Below are positions 16,347-22,282 of a stretch of DNA of 22,282 nt, one piece after another. Source of the stretch: an uncultured Flavobacteriales bacterium (GTDB taxonomy: Bacteria > Bacteroidota > Bacteroidia > Flavobacteriales_D > Crocinitomicaceae); assembly GCA_903899795.1 (NCBI GenBank), contig CAIUKX010000180.1, positions 1 through 22,282 on the forward strand, written 5' to 3'. The number at the start of each line of letters is the position of its first letter. Positions within the stretch are counted from its first letter, which is position 1. Made by a program: the position numbers and the translations under genes. Under the pieces are notes generated by a model. It worked only from the letters and a program-made list of their open reading frames with translations. It ran no database searches and was not told the origin of the DNA.

Positions 16347-19019
16347 ATGACTAGTCCAACTCAAACAACAACTACGCTTCAACAAGGATTAACACGTGAT
16401 TTGAAAGAGTTTTTAAAAACTGAGAAAACAAAATATCCTGCTCATGAATTGATTAAAATCGATTTGCATTGTCACGATTTCAATAGCAATGTACCGGATG
16501 AATTGATGGGACGAATTTTGAATGTTCCGGAAACCTGGTTACCAACTGAAAATTTAATCAAGACACTGAAAAAAAATAAAGTAGATGTCATTACAATCAC
16601 GAATCACAACAATGCACGTTCCTGCTTCGACTTACAGAAAAAAGGAGTTGATGTACTTGTTGGAACGGAATTCAGTTGCTTTGTTCCTGATTTTAACGTT
16701 GGGATTCATGTCCTCACCTACGGATTTACAGAAGACCAGGAAAAAACACTGAATAAATTAAGAAAAAACATCTATCAATTTTTACAATATACCAACACCA
16801 ACGATATACCAACCATCTGGGCCCATCCGCTTTATCACTATATTACTGAAGGAATCCCCACCTTTGATTTCTTCAGTAAGATGTCACTCGTTTTTGAACG
16901 GTTTGAAGTACTCAACGGTCAACGCGATACATGGCAAAATATGCTAGTCAAAACATGGCTGGAATCGATCACACCTGATCAAATTGAGGAAGACGCAAAG
17001 CGATTCAATGTGGATATTGAGATGTATTGTAAAAACCGTTACACAAAATCACTTTCGGCAGGATCTGACAGTCACATGGGCATATTCTCAGGTCAGACCG
17101 GAACCTATTTGCATGTTCCGAATTTGAAAGAAAGAAAAAAAACAGAAAAACTTTCTGATTTAGCACTTGAAGCAATAAAAAAAGGAGCTATGATTCCTTA
17201 TGGAACACATCAAAATTCCGAAAAACTAACAGTTGCTTTTTTAGACTACGTTTGTCAAATTGCTATGCACAAAGAAGATCCTGGATTGTTCCGAATCCTC
17301 CTACATAAGGGATCGTTGAAAGATAAAATCCTGGCATTATTGGTTTCAAATGCTTTTTCTGAACTCAGCCGAAATAAAAAAACAATGCGATTTGTTTCTC
17401 TTTTCCATGACTGCTTAACCGGAAAAGTTCCTTCAAAATCCAAAAGACTGTTATTACCAAAAGCATATAAACCTGTTTACGATCAAGCCATTCGCATTGC
17501 AAAAGCGCATGAGTTGGAACCTGAAAAAATGATTCGGGAATTCAATGATGCGATTAACACCATCAGTACACATTTGAATAATATTCTATTTTCTAGATTG
17601 GATATTAAACTCACTCAATTATTCGCTGATGACCATTTTAAAAATATAAAATTGACCGACGTGATCAGTCAACTGGAAATTCCAAGTGATTTCAGAGCAC
17701 TTTTTAACCACAAGATTTCAAAAAAACAAAAAAACAAACGACTATCGAAGCCTGACTTTTCAGGATTTTTGGATGGGATAACCTTTCCTTTTCTTACTTC
17801 AACCATTTTACTCGGTGCCAATTTTACAAGTAGCAAAGTTCTCTACAATGCACGACCGCTTTTGAATGATTTCTCCAAACGTTTTGACAAGTATAAACAT
17901 CCCAAAAGAATGTTATGGCTAACCGATACGTTTGATGACAACAATGGTGTTTCAGGTGTTCTACAAGATATTCACAAGGAAATCAAAAGAAGAAATCTGC
18001 CGATTGATATTTTGGTTTGTAGTAAGACGGTTATCCCAGATGATCATTTGATTGTCATACAACCTTTAACTGATTTTTCAGTTCCTTTCTACAAAGAACA
18101 AAGCATCCGAATTCCGAATTTCAATGAAATTCATCATTTGTTTCTGGAAAATGAGTACGATAGAATCATGTGTTCAACAGAAGGAATAATGGGAGTTTTG
18201 GGACTTTACTTGAAAAATGCATATACGCTTCCTGCTTATTTCTATATGCACACCGATTGGTTAACCTTTGCGAGAAAAACCATGAATATGGACATGCACA
18301 ACATGAACCGGATCAGAAGGTTTTTAAGAGCTTATTACCAAGGATTTGATAAACTGTTTGTCCTGAATTCAGATCATAAAAAATGGTTAACGGGAATTGA
18401 AATGAACTTTAAAGAAGAAGATGTTCATCTCACTGCACACTGGAAAAATGAAGCATTTTATCCGCGAAATGCCAATAAATCCGAAATTTTCAATTGTGAG
18501 GAAGAAGACAATATCCTATTATACGTCGGACGATTTAGCCTGGAAAAAGGATTACCTGACATTATCGATGTCTATGAATCGGCAAAAATCGAATTGAATA
18601 ATTTAAAACTCGTATTCGTCGGTGAAGGTCCCGAAGAAAAAATGCTGCGCGAACGTTTACCGGATGCTGTGTTTCTCGGATGGAAAACCAAAGAAAAACT
18701 GGCAGAAATCTATTCTTCAGCTGATTTACTGATTCTACCTTCCAAATATGACACATTCAGTTGCGTTGTCTTAGAAGCCTTAAGCTGTGGATTGCCTGTT
18801 ACAGCTTATAAAGCAAAAGGTCCAAAAGACATCATTGAACATGGAAAATCTGGTTTTTTAAGCTCAGGAAAAAATGAAATGCTGAACTCCGTTATCACTT
18901 ATTTCTCAAAGCCGCGCAGTCAAAAATCATTCAGAAAAAATGCAATCGAAAGATCCAAAAATTATGACAAAGAAGTAATTTTAAACAACTTGATGTCTGA
19001 CATTGATTTAGAAAGTTGA
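16347..19019 (+). CDS. PHP-domain metallophosphoesterase-like / GT4 glycosyltransferase fusion protein
   Basis: One unbroken 890-residue frame with two recognisable domains. Residues ~35-260 are a PHP (polymerase and histidinol phosphatase) metal site: DLHCHDF (His41, His43), TNHNN (His87), Glu108, His121, His160 and AGSDSHMG (Asp241, His243). The usual TDH of motif 2 reads TNH here. Residues ~260-520 are mostly helical and not recognised. Residues ~525-890 are a GT-B fold of the GT4 type: MLWLTDTFDDNNGVSGV at the N-lobe, then LLYVGRFSLEKGLPDI, KLVFVGEGPEE, and YDTFSCVVLEALSCGLPV with a DX7E version of the EX7E donor motif. No signal peptide or membrane helix is seen, so it is probably cytoplasmic. 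The glycosyltransferase half may build a lipid or polysaccharide glycan; the PHP half may hydrolyse a phosphate ester or phosphorylated sugar. Both roles are inferred. ATG 16347 is the best start. Confidence 0.87.
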   Translation: MTSPTQTTTTLQQGLTRDLKEFLKTEKTKYPAHELIKIDLHCHDFNSNVPDELMGRILNVPETWLPTENLIKTLKKNKVDVITITNHNNARSCFDLQKKGVDVLVGTEFSCFVPDFNVGIHVLTYGFTEDQEKTLNKLRKNIYQFLQYTNTNDIPTIWAHPLYHYITEGIPTFDFFSKMSLVFERFEVLNGQRDTWQNMLVKTWLESITPDQIEEDAKRFNVDIEMYCKNRYTKSLSAGSDSHMGIFSGQTGTYLHVPNLKERKKTEKLSDLALEAIKKGAMIPYGTHQNSEKLTVAFLDYVCQIAMHKEDPGLFRILLHKGSLKDKILALLVSNAFSELSRNKKTMRFVSLFHDCLTGKVPSKSKRLLLPKAYKPVYDQAIRIAKAHELEPEKMIREFNDAINTISTHLNNILFSRLDIKLTQLFADDHFKNIKLTDVISQLEIPSDFRALFNHKISKKQKNKRLSKPDFSGFLDGITFPFLTSTILLGANFTSSKVLYNARPLLNDFSKRFDKYKHPKRMLWLTDTFDDNNGVSGVLQDIHKEIKRRNLPIDILVCSKTVIPDDHLIVIQPLTDFSVPFYKEQSIRIPNFNEIHHLFLENEYDRIMCSTEGIMGVLGLYLKNAYTLPAYFYMHTDWLTFARKTMNMDMHNMNRIRRFLRAYYQGFDKLFVLNSDHKKWLTGIEMNFKEEDVHLTAHWKNEAFYPRNANKSEIFNCEEEDNILLYVGRFSLEKGLPDIIDVYESAKIELNNLKLVFVGEGPEEKMLRERLPDAVFLGWKTKEKLAEIYSSADLLILPSKYDTFSCVVLEALSCGLPVTAYKAKGPKDIIEHGKSGFLSSGKNEMLNSVITYFSKPRSQKSFRKNAIERSKNYDKEVILNNLMSDIDLES

Positions 19020-19044
19020 TTATCCGTAAAAAGAAGTAATTTTG
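19015..19044 (+). promoter_or_regulatory. Promoter of the OsmC-family gene
   Basis: TAATTTTG at 19037-19044 is a full TAnnTTTG match. GTTG at 19015-19018, one base off TTTG, lies 18 bases upstream and overlaps the stop codon of the preceding gene. The start codon at 19061 follows after a leader of about 10 bases. Confidence 0.58.
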
Positions 19045-19060
19045 TAGAAAATTCTTCGTC

Positions 19061-19465
19061 ATGATAACTTCAACTGTTGAATATTTAGGTGAATTGCGTA
19101 CAAGCTGTACGCATACGAAATCCGGACAAACTTTTATTACAGATGCTCCAACCGACAATAATGGTAAAGGAGAAGCATTTTCTCCAACTGATCTTATTGC
19201 AAAAGCCTATGGTTCTTGCATGATTACCATTATGGGGATCTTTTGCGCCAGTCATGGTTATACTTTTAATCATGCTACAGCTGAAGTAGAAAAGATCATG
19301 GAATCAAATCCAAGAAGAATCGGGAAATTGATTTTGAAAATGGATCTCACCGGAAATAATTGGGATGAAGAAACTGCTGAAAAAGTAATCAGAGCAGGAA
19401 AAGCCTGCCCTGTTGCCAAAACATTGGGAGACGATGTGGAGGTAGAATTCGATATAAAATACTAG
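19061..19465 (+). CDS. OsmC family protein
   Basis: A small cytoplasmic protein of 134 residues in the OsmC/Ohr superfamily, whose members reduce organic hydroperoxides or related oxidants through a pair of cysteines. Both cysteines are present: Cys53 in AYGSCMITIM and Cys116 in KACPVAKTL. The N-terminal half carries the beta-strands and FSPTDLIAKAYGSC helix typical of the family, closer to the YhfA-like branch than to Ohr as far as can be judged by eye. It has its own promoter 17 bases upstream and is followed by the RlmB-like gene on the same strand, with a weak palindrome in between. Peroxide specificity is not established. Confidence 0.88.
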   Translation: MITSTVEYLGELRTSCTHTKSGQTFITDAPTDNNGKGEAFSPTDLIAKAYGSCMITIMGIFCASHGYTFNHATAEVEKIMESNPRRIGKLILKMDLTGNNWDEETAEKVIRAGKACPVAKTLGDDVEVEFDIKY

Positions 19466-19474
19466 ACGGTAAAG

Positions 19475-19488
19475 CCGTTGCAATGCAA
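19475..19488 (+). repeat. Copy of the palindrome core also found at 8188-8201
   Basis: CCGTTGCAATGCAA is identical at 8188-8201 and here. Only the inner TTGCA-A-TGCAA is palindromic in this copy; the outer arms have diverged. A small ACGG/CCGT hairpin with a TAAAG loop (19465-19477) overlaps its left side. It lies between the OsmC and RlmB genes and covers an ATG at 19483 that could be misread as the start of the latter. Confidence 0.4.
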
Positions 19489-19506
19489 GGTTTTAACAAA
19501 AAGGAA

Positions 19507-20355
19507 ATGGAAAATAAAAAAAACTATAGTAAAAAAGATTCGTTTCAGAAAAAAGAATCTTTTTCCAATCATGGAGATTTCAAATCGCGTGATTTTCAAA
19601 AAAGAGAAAGAAAAGAAAGTGATGACGAGTTTATCTTTGGAGTGCGTGCTGTGATTGAGGCAATCAAAGCAAATCGTGAGATCAATAAGATTATGATCCA
19701 GAAAGGGATTAACAAAGATCTTTTTCAAGAATTAAAAGAAACGTTAGCAGATAAAAATTATTATCTGCAGTTTGTTCCTGTTGAAAAATTGGATAAAATC
19801 ACTGAGAACAATCACCAGGGAGTAATTGCATATGTAGCACCTATTACTTATTTCTCTGCTGAAAAGTTGGCTGAAGAAAAATTAGCGAAGGGAGAAAAAC
19901 CTACATTCCTGGTTTTGGATAGAATCACTGATGTCCGCAACTTCGGAGCAATCGCAAGAACAGCTGAATGCCAAGGCGTAGATGCCATCATCATTCCTTC
20001 GAGAGGATCAGTTCAAGTAACTTCTGATGCCATCAAAACTTCAGCAGGTGCTTTGAATAGAATTCCGGTTTGTAAATCTGACAACATAAAAAACACCCTT
20101 TTTTATCTTCAACAATGCGGTTTAAGAATTGTTGCTTGTACTGAAAAAACAAAAATTCCTTTATACGAAGTCAATTTGAGAGGTTCGGTAGCCATTATTA
20201 TGGGATCAGAAGAAGATGGTGTTACTTCTGACTTATTGAATATGGCCGACATCAAAGCAAGAATCCCAATGCGTGGAGAAATTGCTTCTATGAATGTCGG
20301 TGTTGCCGCTGGAATTGTTCTTTACGAAAAAACACGTCAGGAATTATATGGCTAA
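19507..20355 (+). CDS. rlmB: TrmH/SpoU family 23S rRNA 2'-O-methyltransferase (RlmB-like)
   Basis: A knotted (SPOUT) methyltransferase that uses S-adenosylmethionine to methylate a ribose 2'-OH; RlmB acts on G2251 in 23S rRNA. The three SpoU motifs are intact: LDRITDVRNFGAIARTAE (Asn145, Arg151), IIMGSEEDG (233-238) and IPMRGEIASMNVGVAAG (Ser261, Asn263). The substrate-binding N-domain begins at FIFGVRAVIEAI. Before it lies a lysine- and serine-rich, probably disordered tail of about 40 residues with the near-repeat KKDSFQ/KKESFS. ATG 19507 gives 282 residues. An ATG at 19483 adds eight residues but lies within a palindrome-like sequence; either is possible. The 3' end overlaps the next gene by 8 bases. 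The exact rRNA site is inferred from family. Confidence 0.88.
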   Translation: MENKKNYSKKDSFQKKESFSNHGDFKSRDFQKRERKESDDEFIFGVRAVIEAIKANREINKIMIQKGINKDLFQELKETLADKNYYLQFVPVEKLDKITENNHQGVIAYVAPITYFSAEKLAEEKLAKGEKPTFLVLDRITDVRNFGAIARTAECQGVDAIIIPSRGSVQVTSDAIKTSAGALNRIPVCKSDNIKNTLFYLQQCGLRIVACTEKTKIPLYEVNLRGSVAIIMGSEEDGVTSDLLNMADIKARIPMRGEIASMNVGVAAGIVLYEKTRQELYG

Positions 20356-22183
20356 ATCGGGACTTAACACATTTTTCAAAAGTCATCAAGTCTTTTTAGG
20401 GCTTCTTCTTTTAGGACTTTTGTTACGTGTTTTGTTTATTGAATTTCAAGGACTTTCAAACGATGAATTGAGTGCCTGGTACAGAACACGATTTGATGAC
20501 TGGACGACTTTTTGGAATCAAGGTGTAAAAGTCGGTGATATGCATCCGGTTTTCTACCAAGCATTTTTACATCTCTGGGTCAAGGTTTTTGGTGATTCTG
20601 AATGGGCGATTCGATCTACAGGTTTACTCTTTTACACCCTTAATTCAACATTAATTTATACGATCTCGAATCGCTTCTTTTCCAAAAATACAGGGTTAGG
20701 AATTATTGCTTTGTACACGTGTTTGACTTTCACAATCATTAATACAACTCTTGCACGCCCTTATAATTCCGGGACATTCTTTTTATTGCTTTGTTTTTTA
20801 TCTCTTCTAGAAATCAATCGATCGAGTAAAAAAATTAACCTGTGGCACCTTGGAATTATTCTTGGTTTTTTAGGCGCCATGACCTCCCATTACTTTGCAT
20901 TTCTTTCTGCAGGAATTATTGGAATCATAGGACTTTTCTATCTCAACAGAAAACGAAAACTCGATCTTGTCATTTGTGGAGTAATTGCTGTTCTCTGCTT
21001 TTTGCCACATTGGCCAGTCACCCAATATCAGTTAAATGTCGGAGGCCTAGGTTGGCTTCCTGCACCTAAAAGTTATTGGGTTCTCCAGTTTTTTGGAACG
21101 TTTTTTAATCACTCCTGGTTTGTCTTTATGCTTTTTTTAGGACTCCTCATACCAACATTCAAAAATCACAAATACCTGACGAAGGAAGAATTATTTGCTT
21201 TGGCTATTTTTGTGGTCACATACATAACCGGACATCTTATTTCGATTTTTTATACGCCTGTCTTGAGAGATTTAGTTTTGCTCTTTATTCTTCCTTTTCT
21301 ATTTCTTTTTTTATTTCGAAAATTTGGCCAAATTAAGCGATCCCTTTTTCTCAACTTTACTTTTACTTTCCCTATCATTATTGGATTGCACAGTATAATA
21401 ATCGGACATCTTTTGCAACCTGAAAATTTTGGAGTTTTCCGAGAATTAGGTCGAAAAATTAATCTTCTTCAACTGCACCATGAGAATCAAAACTGCGAAT
21501 TTGCATCTAACTATAATAATGTTGAATACCTCAATTATTACTTAAACCAACCTCTAAAAGAACCTATTACCGACTGGTCAAGTCCAGAAACTGTTTACCA
21601 ATTAGCTGATCGAGCAAAAAATAGCACAAAAAAACAGTTTGTCTATTCCTGGAGCAATAGCTTCCATCTTCCCATATATTATGAAGTAATACTCAACTAT
21701 TTCCCTAGAACTTTAGAACAAAATACGTATTTCAACAGTGCTTTCCGGTTATACTCAAAAAAAGGGAGAAGAAAATTAAAAGAAACAAGTGGGATCTTAA
21801 CTCAACCCGTCAAAAAGGTCATTACTTCTGATGAATTCATGGGTGAACAAAAGATAAATATCGGAGATATTCAAAAATCTCTTCATCCCAATCAGTATCT
21901 GCTTTTAAAATCGGTCGGGGAACTCTCGAAATCAACACCTTTCTACTTTGTCGTCACACTAGAAAGGAACGGAGAAATTCTCATGAATGGTAAAGATCCT
22001 CTTTTGTATCAAGCATATGATCAATCCCGATTAAATCCAATCGGCCAATCAGCCAATTTCTTTACAGCCTTTGATTTACCAGATGGGATCTTACCAGATG
22101 ATCAGTTGAAAATCTATTTTTGGAATCCAGAAAAAAGTCGAACAGAAATCGGAAGAACGAGAATTTACTTTGTTGACAAATAA
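20348..22183 (+). CDS. GT39-like (PMT/ArnT superfamily) membrane glycosyltransferase
   Basis: A multi-pass inner-membrane protein of 611 residues, predicted to move a sugar from a polyprenyl-phosphate carrier to an acceptor on the outer face. The first hydrophobic helix (13-33) is followed by a loop with SNDELSAWYRTRFDDW (Asp39, Glu40), the acidic pair typical of GT39/GT-C enzymes. GDMHPVFYQAFLHLWVKVFG (His66) and EWAIRSTGLLF come next, as in the family. About ten hydrophobic segments extend to roughly residue 355. The last ~250 residues are soluble and end in a beta-rich QLKIYFWNPEKSR...RIYFVDK domain. ATG 20348 overlaps the rlmB end by 8 bases; an upstream ATG at 20294 would place 18 polar residues inside the rlmB frame and is less likely. 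Its stop touches the stop of the convergent gene. Confidence 0.85.
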   Translation: MAKSGLNTFFKSHQVFLGLLLLGLLLRVLFIEFQGLSNDELSAWYRTRFDDWTTFWNQGVKVGDMHPVFYQAFLHLWVKVFGDSEWAIRSTGLLFYTLNSTLIYTISNRFFSKNTGLGIIALYTCLTFTIINTTLARPYNSGTFFLLLCFLSLLEINRSSKKINLWHLGIILGFLGAMTSHYFAFLSAGIIGIIGLFYLNRKRKLDLVICGVIAVLCFLPHWPVTQYQLNVGGLGWLPAPKSYWVLQFFGTFFNHSWFVFMLFLGLLIPTFKNHKYLTKEELFALAIFVVTYITGHLISIFYTPVLRDLVLLFILPFLFLFLFRKFGQIKRSLFLNFTFTFPIIIGLHSIIIGHLLQPENFGVFRELGRKINLLQLHHENQNCEFASNYNNVEYLNYYLNQPLKEPITDWSSPETVYQLADRAKNSTKKQFVYSWSNSFHLPIYYEVILNYFPRTLEQNTYFNSAFRLYSKKGRRKLKETSGILTQPVKKVITSDEFMGEQKINIGDIQKSLHPNQYLLLKSVGELSKSTPFYFVVTLERNGEILMNGKDPLLYQAYDQSRLNPIGQSANFFTAFDLPDGILPDDQLKIYFWNPEKSRTEIGRTRIYFVDK

Positions 22184-22282
22184 TCAATTTTTCATTTTTG
22201 CCTTCAGTAACTCATTATATTCCTCAAGTAATTTTAGATACTTGTTTTTCCAATATTGAGGATCATTTTCATCGTTTCCATA
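22184..22282 (-). CDS. C-terminal end of an unidentified protein, cut by window edge
   Basis: Read on the - strand, the frame is open from the window edge for 32 codons and stops with TGA at 22184-22186. The peptide begins YGNDENDPQYWKNKYLKLLE and continues as a charged helix with leucines at regular spacing, ending KAKMKN. It resembles a short C-terminal coiled coil. Such tails occur on some Bacteroidota helix-turn-helix regulators, but the body of the protein is outside the window and I do not identify it. No base separates its stop from that of the glycosyltransferase gene. Confidence 0.6.
   Translation of the reverse strand, partial: YGNDENDPQYWKNKYLKLLEEYNELLKAKMKN

Noticed and set aside
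20294..20347. Longer N-terminus (18 extra residues) for the GT39-like protein
   Set aside because: It lies deep in the rlmB coding region, overlapping its conserved motif 3 and the C-terminus that follows; ATG 20348 places the first membrane helix at the usual distance.
1..22282. Mobile element, prophage, defence island, tRNA or CRISPR array
   Set aside because: No transposase, integrase, recombinase, tRNA fold or regular repeat array was seen; gene order and gene types look like stable chromosomal backbone.

Overview
The window is an AT-rich, densely packed stretch of bacterial chromosome, almost certainly from the phylum Bacteroidota (Flavobacteriia-like; a Crocinitomicaceae/Fluviicola-type relative is a guess, not shown). 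The reasons are: an outer-membrane TonB-dependent receptor with an N-terminal carboxypeptidase-regulatory-like domain, paired with a DUF4249 lipoprotein; a DUF4293 membrane protein; large membrane glycosyltransferases with C-terminal soluble domains; very few Shine-Dalgarno sites; and repeated matches to the Bacteroidota -7 promoter element TAnnTTTG just upstream of genes. There are 17 protein genes (two cut by the window ends). No tRNA, rRNA, CRISPR array, transposase or phage gene was seen.

Layout. Positions 1-8175 are all on the + strand: the 3' part of ornithine aminotransferase with a strong terminator; a phosphogluco/phosphomannomutase with a TTG start and its own promoter and terminator; chorismate synthase (aroC) directly followed by a membrane glycosyltransferase-like protein; then a DUF4293 protein and an ABC-F ATPase two bases apart. 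Positions 8180-16059 are on the - strand. Reading in the direction of transcription: lipA, a DUF3298-type lipoprotein and a FrnE/DsbA-like oxidoreductase form a tight operon; then dihydrolipoamide dehydrogenase (lpdA) with its own promoter and terminator; then a TonB-dependent receptor and its DUF4249 lipoprotein. A long palindrome at 8180-8212 sits at the convergent junction with the ABC-F gene. Positions 16347-22183 are again on the + strand: a large PHP-domain/glycosyltransferase fusion, an OsmC-family protein, an RlmB-like rRNA methyltransferase, and a GT39-like membrane glycosyltransferase overlapping it by 8 bases. The last 99 bases hold the C-terminus of a - strand gene whose stop codon touches that of the glycosyltransferase.

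How the genes fit together. Most are core metabolism or cell-envelope genes rather than one pathway. Links that can be argued are lipoyl cofactor synthesis and use (lipA and lpdA), outer-membrane uptake (receptor plus DUF4249 lipoprotein), hexose-phosphate supply and envelope glycan assembly (the mutase and three glycosyltransferase-like proteins), and thiol redox (FrnE-like, OsmC-like).

I did not find a convincing new defence or mobile system. The items most worth a second look are the 890-residue PHP-glycosyltransferase fusion, the dispersed-repeat-like palindromes (8180-8212, 9170-9243, 19475-19488), and the mutase message, which appears to be nearly leaderless with a TTG start. Several gene starts were revised from the longest possible frame using promoter position or overlap; these are noted in the entries.
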